A DNA stretch of 64,000 bases from Actinomadura sp. K4S16. Lineage in GTDB: Bacteria > Actinomycetota > Actinomycetes > Streptosporangiales > Streptosporangiaceae. Positions 33,412-41,187 of the stretch are shown here, in pieces (position 1 is the stretch's first letter; the number at the start of each line of letters is the position of its first letter). The position numbers and the translations under genes are program-made. The DNA lies in assembly GCF_008327685.1 (NCBI RefSeq), contig NZ_BDDE01000013.1, positions 616,896-680,895 of the forward strand. Reading direction: 5' to 3'. The notes under the pieces were generated by a model that saw nothing but the letters and a program-made list of their open reading frames with translations, was not told the DNA's origin and ran no database searches.

Positions 33412-34116
33412 ATGAGGACGAGCACGCGAACCGGCATGGCACTCGCCGTGGCCGGTGCGGCGAGCGGACTGACGCTGCTGTCCGGCGGCGCGGTCGCCGG
33501 CGCGGCCACCGCGCACACCACCGAGGCGGCGACCACCGTGAACCAGGCGGCCGCCCCGCTCCCGGCCTGCCGGTACGTGGTCACCGCCAAGCACGGCCTG
33601 GCGGTCCGCATGGGCCCGGGCGTGAAGTTCCACCAGGTCGGCACCCTGAAGTACGGCGCCCACATCACCGCCGACTGCAAGAACAGCGGCTGGACCCAGC
33701 TGCGCGGCGGCGTCCCGCAGGCCTGGATCGGCAAGTGGGTCTCCCGGACCTATCTCAAGCCGCTCGGCTGCGGGTACACCGCCGTCGCCAAGCACGGCCT
33801 GGCGGTCCGCACCGGCCCGGGCGTGAAGTACCCGCAGGTCGGCACCCTGAAGTACGGCACCCGCGTCAACGCCGACTGCAAGAGCAAGAACGGCTGGGTC
33901 CGGCTGTACGGCGGCGTCCCGCAGGCCTGGATCGGCAAGTGGGTCTCCAGCAAGTACCTCCGGTCGGGCCACCCGGTGGGCCGTGTCGACGCCGGTGGCG
34001 GCGGCACCTCGATGGCGGGCTTCCCGATGCTGGCCGGCGCCGGCGCCGGGGTCCTCGCCCTGGGCGGCGGCATCGCCGTCGTGACCCGTCGCCGCCAGGT
34101 GAAGGGCGTTTCCTGA
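33412..34116 (+). CDS. Secreted two-repeat SH3-like surface protein
   Basis: A 234-residue exported protein. It has a signal peptide (MRTSTRTGMALAVAGAASG), then two SH3-like repeats of ~65 residues. Each contains GLAVR-GPG-K, QVGTLKYG, ADCK and GGVPQAWIGKWVS, and each has a Cys near its start (ACRYV, GCGYT) and another in ADCK, so one disulfide per repeat is likely. The C-terminus is a Gly-rich linker, a hydrophobic helix (FPMLAGAGAGVLALGGGIAV) and a positively charged tail, RRRQVKGVS. That is the layout of a sortase substrate, yet no LPXTG precedes the helix. It lies 4 bases before a class F sortase gene. GGGGGGAAG supports the ATG at 33412. Confidence 0.8.
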   Translation: MRTSTRTGMALAVAGAASGLTLLSGGAVAGAATAHTTEAATTVNQAAAPLPACRYVVTAKHGLAVRMGPGVKFHQVGTLKYGAHITADCKNSGWTQLRGGVPQAWIGKWVSRTYLKPLGCGYTAVAKHGLAVRTGPGVKYPQVGTLKYGTRVNADCKSKNGWVRLYGGVPQAWIGKWVSSKYLRSGHPVGRVDAGGGGTSMAGFPMLAGAGAGVLALGGGIAVVTRRRQVKGVS

Positions 34117-34120
34117 GCCC

Positions 34121-34807
34121 ATGGACAGGAGAAGGCGCGACGGCCGGCCGAGCCGAACCTCGTATCGGCTGGCCGCCGCGCTCATCGCGACGGGGACCGC
34201 GATGTTCGTCGTCGGACTGGTGCGCGACCACGCCGGTCCGCCGCCGCAACCGCCGTCCTCGGATCTCGTACTGCCCGGCCCCAGAAACGCGGAGCCGGCA
34301 CCCGCCATCGCCCTTCCGCGGTCGATTCCGAAACGGATCAAAATACCGTCCATCAAGGTCGACGCGCCGATCCGTCCCGTCGCCACGGAACGGGACGGGA
34401 CGCTCGGCGTGCCGCCGCTCAGCCGCGTCCGGGAGGTGGGCTGGTGGAAGGAGGGCCCGACGCCGGGCGAGGACGGCAACAGCGTGCTCGTCGGCCACGT
34501 CGACTCCAAGACCGGCCCCGGCGCCTTCTACAGCCTTGGAGCGCTCCGTCCGGGGCGCAGGATCGAGGTCGTCCGCGGGGACGGCACGTCACCTGCCTTC
34601 CGCATCGACCGGATCCAGCGCGTCGACAAGGACGAGTTCCCTTCCGACAGCGTCTACGGACAGCAGGCAGGCCCCGAACTGCGCCTGATCACCTGCGGTG
34701 GGAAGTTCGACCGCAAGCGGGGCCACTACCTGGACAACATCATCGTCTACGCGACCCTGGTCCCCGGCCCGCGGAACGCCGCTCCGGAGACCCGGCGCAA
34801 CTCCTGA
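34121..34807 (+). CDS. Class F sortase
   Basis: A 228-residue sortase with an N-terminal membrane anchor (LAAALIATGTAMFVVGLV) after a basic start, then a Pro-rich spacer. The catalytic domain carries the actinobacterial class F motifs: IPSIKVDAPI, GHVDSKTGPGAFYSLG with the His, LITCGGKFD with the nucleophile Cys, and RKRGHYLDNIIVY with the Arg. It should cleave a C-terminal sorting signal and attach a surface protein to the wall. The gene starts 4 bases after the SH3-repeat protein, so that protein is the obvious partner even though it lacks a canonical motif. Confidence 0.88.
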   Translation: MDRRRRDGRPSRTSYRLAAALIATGTAMFVVGLVRDHAGPPPQPPSSDLVLPGPRNAEPAPAIALPRSIPKRIKIPSIKVDAPIRPVATERDGTLGVPPLSRVREVGWWKEGPTPGEDGNSVLVGHVDSKTGPGAFYSLGALRPGRRIEVVRGDGTSPAFRIDRIQRVDKDEFPSDSVYGQQAGPELRLITCGGKFDRKRGHYLDNIIVYATLVPGPRNAAPETRRNS

Positions 34808-34815
34808 CCACCGTG

Positions 34816-34849
34816 CCGGCGGCGCCGGGACGTGCCCGGCGGCCGCCGG
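34816..34849. terminator. Bidirectional hairpin between sortase and a small convergent gene
   Basis: CCGGCGGCGCCGGG (34816–34829) pairs with CCCGGCGGCCGCCGG (34835–34849) with one bulged base. It sits between convergent stops at 34807 and 34857. Confidence 0.7.
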
Positions 34850-34856
34850 TCCGCGG

Positions 34857-35096
34857 TCAGCCGGGGGGCTCGGCGCCGTCGGTGGCCACGGGGTGCTCCA
34901 CCAGGGCCAGCACCCGGCTCGCCATGAAGCGGGCCGTGCGGACGGGCGTGCCCGTCCGGGTGACCTCGCTGACCTCCACGACGCCGCGCCGCGTCGCGAC
35001 CTCCACGCGGCGCCCCGCCCGGCTCGCCGCGACCTCGTACGTCCGCGTCCCCTCGCCCCCGGCGTCGATCACGATCTCGACCCTGTCGCCCTTCAT
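34857..35096 (-). CDS. Small hypothetical protein
   Basis: A 79-residue protein of unknown function. It looks like an all-beta domain: GDRVEIVIDAGGEGTRTYEV, RRVEVATRRGVVEVSEVTR. A C-terminal Arg/Ala helix (TARFMASRVLALVEHP) and a disordered end follow. GGAGG lies 9 bases before the ATG at 35096, which favours a real gene. No signal peptide is present. It converges on the sortase gene; upstream is an AT-rich patch (TATATTCGACTTATA at 35124–35140 region) that may hold its promoter. Confidence 0.6.
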   Translation of the reverse strand: MKGDRVEIVIDAGGEGTRTYEVAASRAGRRVEVATRRGVVEVSEVTRTGTPVRTARFMASRVLALVEHPVATDGAEPPG

Positions 35097-35185
35097 CCGC
35101 GCGAACCTCCGGTAGTCGAACGTATATTCGACTTATACCCGGAACATCAGATCGGCAACCGTCACAAACGGGGCGAAACCCCTGG

Positions 35186-35956
35186 TCAGGCGAGAAGATT
35201 GACGATCGCGACGATGCCCACGACGACGATCACGGCGCGCAGCGCCAACGGCGGGATGCGGCGGCCGACCGAGGCCCCGATCATGCCTCCGCAGGTGGAC
35301 CCGGCGGCGATGAGCAGGACGACCCACCAGTTGATCTCGGCGCGGCCGAGCAGCCACATGAGCGTGAACAGGATCGCGGCGGTGCCGTTCACGACGGCCG
35401 ACAGGACGTTCTTGCCCGCGTTCAGGCGTTGGAGGTCGTCGTCCAGCATGATGCCGAGGAGGGCGATGAGGATGATGCCCTGCGCGGCGCCGAAGTAGCC
35501 GCCGTACATGCCCGCGAGGAGAACGCCGACCCACAGCGCCGGGCCCCCGTGGGGGCGGTGCTCACCCTCGCGGCGCCGCAGCATCCACTTCTGCAGGCGG
35601 GGCTGCACGACCACGAGCACCAGCGCGATGATGATCAGCGCGACGACGATGACGTTGAACGCCTCGGGAGGCAGGCCGAGCAGCAGCAGCCCGCCGATCA
35701 CGGCCCCGATGAAGGAGCCGGTGGCGAGCCGCGTCAGCCTGCCGCGCTGCCCCTTCAGCTCGTGGCGGTAGCCGTAGGCGCCCGTCACGCCGCCCGGGAC
35801 GAGCCCGATGTTGTTGGAGATGTTCGCGACCACGGGCGGGTAGCCGAGCGCGACCAGGGTCGGGAAGGTGATCAGGGAGCCGGACCCGACGACGGTGTTG
35901 ATGCCTCCGGCGGCCACACCGGCCGCGAAGACGGCGACCGCGTCCAGGAGATTCAC
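35186..35956 (-). CDS. TSUP-family (TauE/SafE) membrane transporter
   Basis: A 256-residue TSUP permease with about eight hydrophobic segments in two homologous halves. The diagnostic first repeat is GINTVVGSGSLITFPTLVALG with PPVVANISNNIGLVPGG after it. The second repeat has GMYGGYFGAAQGIILIALLG and LNAGKNVLSAVVNGTAAI. Family members move sulfite, sulfonates, or other organic anions. The GTG at 35956 gives the usual start (V-NLLDAVAVFAAGVAAG); a further upstream ATG at 35998 would add 14 polar residues. No sulfur-metabolism gene is adjacent, so the substrate is open. Confidence 0.88.
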   Translation of the reverse strand: MNLLDAVAVFAAGVAAGGINTVVGSGSLITFPTLVALGYPPVVANISNNIGLVPGGVTGAYGYRHELKGQRGRLTRLATGSFIGAVIGGLLLLGLPPEAFNVIVVALIIIALVLVVVQPRLQKWMLRRREGEHRPHGGPALWVGVLLAGMYGGYFGAAQGIILIALLGIMLDDDLQRLNAGKNVLSAVVNGTAAILFTLMWLLGRAEINWWVVLLIAAGSTCGGMIGASVGRRIPPLALRAVIVVVGIVAIVNLLA

Positions 35957-36062
35957 GACCGCCCCATCCCTGTGCTCCGAGTTCCCGACAGTGCGCACAT
36001 CGTAGGGAACCCGCCGCGGACCCCGGCCGGTCGGGGGGTGTTATGTGGCGTCCTGCCCCGAT

Positions 36063-36851
36063 TCAGCGGGCCGAGCGGGCGTACCAGCGGCCGTTCTGGC
36101 GGTCGATGGCGAGCGGGAGCCCGAAGGTCTCCGACAGGTGCTCGGGGGTGAAGACCTCGTCCACCTTGCCCTGCGCGACGATCCCGCCGCCGCGCAGCAG
36201 CAGCGCGTGGGTGAAGCCCTCGGGGACCTCCTCCACGTGGTGGGTGACCATCGCCATGGCGGGCGCGGCAGGATCGTCGGCGAGGGCGGCGAGGCGGGCG
36301 ACGAGGTCCTCGCGGCCGCCGAGGTCGAGACCGGCGGCGGGCTCGTCCAGCAGCAGCAGCTCGGGGTCGGGCATCAGCGCGCGGGCGATCTGGACCCGCT
36401 TGCGCTCGCCCTCCGACAGCGTGCTGAACGTGCGGCGGATCAGGTCGGCGCAGCCGAGGGCGTCCAGCAGCGCCACCGCCCGGTCGAGGTCGGTGGAGTC
36501 GTACTCCTCCCGCCAGCGGCCGAGGATCGCGTACGAGGCGGTCAGCACGAGGTCGAGGACGGTCTCACCGGCCGGGACCTTCTCCGCGAGGGAGGAGCTG
36601 GCGAGGCCGATGCGGGGACGGAGCTCGAACACGTCGGTGCGGCCGAGCTCCTCCTCCAGGATCTCGACGCTGCCCTCGGTGGGATGCAGCATCGCGGCGG
36701 CGACCTGCAGCAACGTGGTCTTGCCCGCGCCGTTCGGACCGACGATGACCCACCGGTCGCCCTCGTTCACCGTCCACGTGACGTCCTGCAGAAGGGCGGC
36801 CGCGCCGCGCCTGACCCCGACTCCGCGGAGTTGAAGTACCTCGCCTGCCAT
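36063..36851 (-). CDS. ABC transporter ATP-binding protein
   Basis: A 262-residue nucleotide-binding subunit. Walker A is VGPNGAGKTTLLQV. The signature is STLSEGERKRVQIARALM, and Walker B is LLLLDEPAAGLDLGGRE, followed by an H-loop in AMVTHHVEEVPEGFTH. No membrane subunit lies on either side, so it is either an orphan or works with a permease elsewhere. Proteins of this ModF/YlmA-like type often function without a dedicated permease. It is divergent from the hypothetical gene at 37078. Confidence 0.88.
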   Translation of the reverse strand: MAGEVLQLRGVGVRRGAAALLQDVTWTVNEGDRWVIVGPNGAGKTTLLQVAAAMLHPTEGSVEILEEELGRTDVFELRPRIGLASSSLAEKVPAGETVLDLVLTASYAILGRWREEYDSTDLDRAVALLDALGCADLIRRTFSTLSEGERKRVQIARALMPDPELLLLDEPAAGLDLGGREDLVARLAALADDPAAPAMAMVTHHVEEVPEGFTHALLLRGGGIVAQGKVDEVFTPEHLSETFGLPLAIDRQNGRWYARSAR

Positions 36852-37077
36852 CGCGCGCCTTCGTCCCCAATCCGGTGGTCCGTGCTCCCGCTTGCAGGAA
36901 AGAACCTATGCGATTCGGGGCGTCCGTGGCCCCCCGGGACCGCACCCGGAGTCCGCCTCCGGTACCCGCCCGCAACGCGAGAGGTCCCTTACGTCCGGTG
37001 GCACCGGCGATCTGAGCGCTTATCGTGGATCGCATGCCCATTACGGAACGCACGAGACCGAGAATGAGCACGGACGT

Positions 37078-37845
37078 ATGAGCAGGGCCGTCGCGATCGC
37101 CCTCGTCGCCTGGGGCAATGCCTGGCTGACGGGGCACGTCGGCCTGGACGAGGCGGTCGACGAGATCGAGAAGAGCGCGGGCCCGCAGATCGTCGGTGGC
37201 GAGCCCGCCGAGGTGACGCTGCGGCGCGGCCTCGGCGACCTGCGCGTCGGCGGGCTGGCGGCGCTGCGGCTGGCGCTGCCGGAACCGGGCGACCCGCTGG
37301 GGCTGACCGGCCCGCCGTCCTTCAACCGCGCGGCGATCGATGCGGGCGCCGCCGTCGTCGCCGTCCTCGACGGGCGGGCGATGGGGCTCGTCCCCTCGGT
37401 GGACCGGCGCGGCTCGTCCTACGTCGGCGTCCGCTGGACGACGCACGACGCGTCGGCGGCCCCGCCCGACGTCCCGTCCCTGGCGGAGGCCGACCACCGG
37501 CTCACCCTCGCCATGCGGGACGCCACCGAGGCGCTGCTGGCCGTCGACGACTTCGCCGGCGTGCCGCCCGAGATCGCGGACGCGCTCGTCGACCTGCGCG
37601 ACCCCGACCGCGGCGACCACCTGCTGGCCCCCGGCTACCCGCCCCGCGCCCACCGCGTCGCCGCCCTCGCCGGCCGCCTCTCCCTCGTCGTCGACCTCGC
37701 CCGGCAGATGGACGACCGCGGCCTCAGCGCCGACCAGATGAGGCGCCGCGACGAGGCCCTCCGCCTGCTGGACGGCGCCGTCCGCCGCGCCCTGGTGGCG
37801 GCTTGTAATAGCGCATTCGATCCGGTTCCCGGAGCGGAGCGCTAG
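37078..37845 (+). CDS. Conserved hypothetical protein
   Basis: A 255-residue protein that I do not recognise by function. It opens MSRAVAIALVAWGNAWLTGHVGLDEAVDEIEK. It has a beta-rich centre (LGDLRVGGLAALRLALPEPG, AGAAVVAVLDGRAMGLVPSV) and a long helical C-terminal half (VAALAGRLSLVVDLARQMDD). No membrane segment or enzyme motif is visible. The last codons (DPVPGAER and stop) lie inside a 24-bp sequence repeated 93 bases downstream, so the native C-terminus may have been altered by the repeat. Confidence 0.7.
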   Translation: MSRAVAIALVAWGNAWLTGHVGLDEAVDEIEKSAGPQIVGGEPAEVTLRRGLGDLRVGGLAALRLALPEPGDPLGLTGPPSFNRAAIDAGAAVVAVLDGRAMGLVPSVDRRGSSYVGVRWTTHDASAAPPDVPSLAEADHRLTLAMRDATEALLAVDDFAGVPPEIADALVDLRDPDRGDHLLAPGYPPRAHRVAALAGRLSLVVDLARQMDDRGLSADQMRRRDEALRLLDGAVRRALVAACNSAFDPVPGAER

Positions 37846-37938
37846 CGGAGCGCAGGGAACCGGATCGGACCCGCTTTACCGGGGGTGTGGGGGTCGCCCC
37901 CACAAGAGACACGACCGGTTCCCGGAGCGGAGCGCTAG
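37819..37938. repeat. Repeat cluster over the end of the hypothetical gene
   Basis: Three nested elements occur. A 13-bp inverted repeat (37819–37831, CGATCCGGTTCCC, with 37855–37867) spans the stop codon. A second hairpin, TGTGGGGG-TCG-CCCCCACA, is at 37886–37904. An exact 24-bp direct repeat beginning CCGGTTCCCGGAGCGG is at 37822–37845 and 37915–37938. The TCG-loop hairpin resembles the CCAGGGGG hairpins of the 46.9–48 kb array. Confidence 0.75.
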
Positions 37939-37958
37939 GGGAGGGCTTGCAATGCGAA

Positions 37959-37986
37959 GCGGGGCGTCCCGGGTGGGACGCCCCGC
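37959..37986 (-). terminator. Terminator of the RDD-family gene
   Basis: GCGGGGCGTCCC (37959–37970) pairs perfectly with GGGACGCCCCGC (37975–37986) around a 4-base loop, 17 bases past the RDD stop on the minus strand. Confidence 0.85.
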
Positions 37987-38002
37987 TCTCGTGGGTCGTG
38001 GG

Positions 38003-38725
38003 TCAGGCGCGGACCACGATGGTGTTGCAGATCTTGTCGGCGAAGGTCTGCTTGCGCTCGTCCCACAGCGGCCAGAGGAAGCCGATGTAGCACAGGAAGC
38101 TGTCGGCGATGTGCGCGAGCTTGCGCACGAACGCCATGCCGAAGCCGATGGGCTGGCCGGTCTGCGCGCTGACGAGGCGGATGCCCATCTGCCGCTTGCC
38201 GATGGACTGGCCGGTGGTGCCCTCCTGGTAGCAGATCCACAGGCCGCCCGCGATGGAGATGGCCGCGCCGATCAGCATGAGCAGGAGGCCGAACAGGGCC
38301 GCGCCGCTGCTGCCGGAGCTGCTGAGGACGATCATCAGGATGTACAGCACGAACACCGGACCGGCGAAGATCAGGTAGTCGATGATGTAGCCGCCGGCGC
38401 GCGAGCCCCACTCGGCGAGCTGGCCGGTCGAGCCGTAGTGGTGGTGGTGCACCTCGTAACCCGGCTGGGACGGCGCCGAGGGCGCACCGTAACCGGGCTG
38501 GGCCGAGGGCTGCTGGCCGTAGCCGGGCTGCGCCGGGGGCTGCTGGCCGTAGCCCGGCTGGGCCGGGGGCTGGCCGTAACCGGGCTGCGCCGGGGGCTGC
38601 TGGCCGTACCCGGGCTGCCCGCCGGGCTGGCCGTAGCCGGGCTGCGCCGGGGGCTGCTGGCCGTACCCGGGCTGTTGCTGCCCGTAGCCCGGCTGCTGAC
38701 CGTACGGGTCGTAGGGGTTGCCCAC
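38003..38725 (-). CDS. RDD-family membrane protein with Pro/Gln/Tyr-Gly repeat head
   Basis: A 240-residue protein. The first ~95 residues are repeats of QPGYGQQPPA-type units, low complexity and probably disordered. An HHHHYG stretch comes next. The RDD domain follows: WGSRAGGYIIDYLIFAGPVF, two more hydrophobic segments, GTTGQSIGKRQMGIRLVSAQTG and AFVRKLAHIADS. RDD proteins are small membrane proteins of uncertain, possibly transport-related, function. Repeat-rich heads like this are common in actinomycetes and may drive condensation or clustering. It follows the DUF2752 gene with an 88-base gap on the same strand. Confidence 0.85.
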   Translation of the reverse strand: MGNPYDPYGQQPGYGQQQPGYGQQPPAQPGYGQPGGQPGYGQQPPAQPGYGQPPAQPGYGQQPPAQPGYGQQPSAQPGYGAPSAPSQPGYEVHHHHYGSTGQLAEWGSRAGGYIIDYLIFAGPVFVLYILMIVLSSSGSSGAALFGLLLMLIGAAISIAGGLWICYQEGTTGQSIGKRQMGIRLVSAQTGQPIGFGMAFVRKLAHIADSFLCYIGFLWPLWDERKQTFADKICNTIVVRA

Positions 38726-38813
38726 ACTTGCTCCTTATAGATTGACCCTGTGGTTATGTGACGCCCGCCGGACCCGGTGGGCTCCGCAAGTCTGACCGAG
38801 GACCGACCGCGGC

Positions 38814-39263
38814 TCAAACCCGCAGAACACCGAACCGGACGAGCTGCCACAGCTCCGACCCGACGAGGGCGGTGCCGAGCATCCAGGCACGGGTCTTCGG
38901 CTGGAGTGCCCACCACCGTTCACCCAGTCCCAGCGGTGCGGCGGCGACGGCGACGGCGCCGGTGAGCGCGACCGGGTTCGCGAGGACGGCGTGGCCGGGG
39001 CGGCCCGAGCCGAACTCGATGAACACGGTCGTGCCCCCGCACAGGGGACACGGGATTCCGGTGAGCGCCCGCAGGGGACAGAGCACGCCGGGGTCGTTCA
39101 CGCGATGGATCCATGACGCGCCGACGGCCGCTACGGCCATCGCCGCGACGCGCAGCACCACACCCAGGTGTCTGTGCCGCGCTGCGGTGAGGGTCCGGCT
39201 GACGATCCCCCCGAGCGCACCTTGCGGTACACCGGCGGACGCCGCCCCGGGCGCTCCCCCCAA
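38814..39263 (-). CDS. DUF2752 membrane protein
   Basis: A 149-residue protein. The DUF2752 signature CPLRALTGIPCPLCGGTT is present, with membrane helices on either side (VVLRVAAMAVAAVGASW and ALTGAVAVAAAPLGLG). Four Cys residues in the signature could bind metal or form disulfides. The start is a TTG at 39263 with GGAGGA five bases upstream; a downstream GTG is possible. It shares direction with the RDD gene. The function is unknown. Confidence 0.75.
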   Translation of the reverse strand: MGGAPGAASAGVPQGALGGIVSRTLTAARHRHLGVVLRVAAMAVAAVGASWIHRVNDPGVLCPLRALTGIPCPLCGGTTVFIEFGSGRPGHAVLANPVALTGAVAVAAAPLGLGERWWALQPKTRAWMLGTALVGSELWQLVRFGVLRV

Positions 39264-39663
39264 CGAATCCTCCGCCTCGATGACATACAGGTGAGTGACC
39301 CGTATATCGGGTGCACCCTATGGTGGGTCAAGTCCTGGCAACGATCCGCTACGGGACCGTTACTCATCGCTAGGCGACACCACCTCTCGGGCAAGAGTAG
39401 GACAAATCGCCAGCTATATGGGCACTCTTTCGCGTTAGAGCATGAATGAATCGTCCGATTCCGGCACTCGGTGAACGCGGCGAGCCCGCGATCCGCAGGC
39501 GGCCGGGGATGTGCGGGGGCGGCGGGAAGCCGAGCACCCCGTGCGGCATCGCGGAGGGGGAAACGCTCGTCGACGCCGCCCTGTCCGGCCCGGGACATGA
39601 CGAAGGCGTGCGGCGTCCGGGCCGGTCCGACCGTCCGGCCCGGGAGCAGGGGCCGGGGCGGGG
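39264..39663. other. AT-richer intergenic region
   Basis: No gene is seen in these 400 bases. The left part is relatively AT-rich and includes CCCGTATATCGGG and the palindrome GGGTGCACCC (39309–39318), so it probably contains the promoter of the DUF2752 gene. The right part (about 39470–39663) is GC-rich and lies downstream of the PP2C stop. Confidence 0.4.
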
Positions 39664-40449
39664 TCAGGCCTGGGCGGCGGCGCCGACGACGACGGGGCCC
39701 TCGGTGCCGGAGAGGTGCTCGGCCTCGACGACGTCGGCGATGACGGCGGTGATGTTGTCGGGGCCGCCGTTCTCGCGGGCCTGCTCGATGAGCCGGTCGA
39801 CGGCGCGCTGCGGGTCGGCCTCGGCGGACAGCACCTCGTAGATCTTCTGCGCGTCGACCGGGCCGCTCAGGCCGTCCGAGCACAGGAGGTAGCGGTCGCC
39901 CAGGCGGGCCTCGCGCAGGCGCAGGTCGGGCTCGCGGTCGTCGCGGCCGTCCAGCACCCGGTACAGCACGTGCGAGAGCCGGGACGTCTCGGCGGGGTCG
40001 GCCACCTGGCCGGCCTGCTCGGCCTCCGCCTTGAGCAGCTCGTCCATGGTGTGGTCCTGCGTCATCTGGAAGAGCTCGCCGTCGCGCAGAAGGTAGCCGC
40101 GCGAGTCTCCGACGTGCGCCAGCGCGACGGACTCGCCGGACCAGAGCATGGCGGTGAGCGTGGTGCCCATCCGGCTCAGGTCGGGGCGTTCCTCCCGGAC
40201 GATGCGCAACTTCTCGTTGGCCTCGGCCACGGCGCGGCCCAGCATGTCGACAAGATCGTCTTTATGGGCATCGGTGTCCAGCGAGCGCAGGGAGCCGATG
40301 ACGGTCGAGCTCGCGACCTCGCCGCCCGCATACCCGCCCATGCCGTCCGCGACCGCGATCAACCGCGCACCGGCGTACCCGGAGTCCTCGTTGTTCTCCC
40401 GGTTGCACCCGATGTCGCTGCCTGCTGCGTACCTGATTGCTACGTTCAT
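39664..40449 (-). CDS. PP2C-family Ser/Thr protein phosphatase
   Basis: A 261-residue soluble phosphatase of the Stp/PstP type that reverses Hanks-kinase phosphorylation. The metal-binding motifs are GCNRENNEDSGY, VADGMGGYAGG, LAHVGDSRGYLLRDG, LLCSDGLSGPV and GGPDNITAVI. It lacks the membrane anchor of mycobacterial PstP, so it acts in the cytoplasm. It follows the response regulator by 36 bases on the same strand and may be cotranscribed with the two-component pair. A possible substrate is the kinase–cyclophilin fusion 30 kb away, but nothing in the sequence ties them. Confidence 0.92.
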   Translation of the reverse strand: MNVAIRYAAGSDIGCNRENNEDSGYAGARLIAVADGMGGYAGGEVASSTVIGSLRSLDTDAHKDDLVDMLGRAVAEANEKLRIVREERPDLSRMGTTLTAMLWSGESVALAHVGDSRGYLLRDGELFQMTQDHTMDELLKAEAEQAGQVADPAETSRLSHVLYRVLDGRDDREPDLRLREARLGDRYLLCSDGLSGPVDAQKIYEVLSAEADPQRAVDRLIEQARENGGPDNITAVIADVVEAEHLSGTEGPVVVGAAAQA

Positions 40450-40485
40450 ACCAATTTCGATGACGATCCTGTCAGAGGAGTTGTA

Positions 40486-41187
40486 TCAGCCGCGGGCGGT
40501 GGTCTTCCCGCTTTCACCGGCGGCACTCGTGTTTCCGACACCATGCCGGACAGCGTAGAGCGCCGCCTGCGTCCGATCCTGGACTCCCAGTTTCATGAGC
40601 AGATTACTGACGTGCGTCTTGACCGTCTTCTCGGACACCACGAGGGCGCGGGCGATCTCGCGGTTGGACCTGCCCCGCGCTATGTGCACGAGCACCTCCC
40701 GTTCCCGTTCGGTCAGCGCGGCGAGGCCGCGGTCGTCCCCTCCCGCGCCACCCGCCGTCCCGTCCCGCAGCATCGCCTCGGCCGCGTCGGGCGCGAACAG
40801 GACGTGCCCGTCGTTGACCGCCCGGATCGCCTGGACGAGCGCCTGCGGGTCGACGTCCTTGTACAGGTACCCGGCCGCCCCGGCCTGGACCGCCGGCAGC
40901 ACGTGCCCGCGTTCCGTCACGCTGGTCAGGACGAGGACCCGTGCCGTCACCCCGCGAGCCCGCAGCTCCGCCAGCGCGGTCAGGCCGTCGGCGCCCGGCA
41001 TCTTGAGGTCCATGAGCACGATATCGGGCTCCAGGGATTCGGCCAGTGTCACGGCCGACGTGCCGTCCTCGGCCTCCCCGACGACCTCGATGTCGTCCTG
41101 GATGCCGAGGAAGGTGCGCAGGCCCTGCCGGACGACCGGATGGTCGTCGGCGATGAGGACCCTGATCTTTCCCCGTACGGCGCTCAC
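40486..41187 (-). CDS. NarL/LuxR-type response regulator
   Basis: A 233-residue regulator. The receiver domain has VLIADDHPVVRQGLRTFL, the phospho-acceptor Asp in IVLMDLKMPGADG near residue 60, and LTSVTERGHVL and GYLYKD further on. The LuxR helix-turn-helix near residues 160–215 reads LTEREREVLVHIARGRSNRE, then SEKTVKTHVSNLLMKLG. Its start overlaps the histidine kinase stop by 4 bases, so the pair is translationally coupled. Targets are unknown. Confidence 0.93.
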   Translation of the reverse strand: MSAVRGKIRVLIADDHPVVRQGLRTFLGIQDDIEVVGEAEDGTSAVTLAESLEPDIVLMDLKMPGADGLTALAELRARGVTARVLVLTSVTERGHVLPAVQAGAAGYLYKDVDPQALVQAIRAVNDGHVLFAPDAAEAMLRDGTAGGAGGDDRGLAALTEREREVLVHIARGRSNREIARALVVSEKTVKTHVSNLLMKLGVQDRTQAALYAVRHGVGNTSAAGESGKTTARG

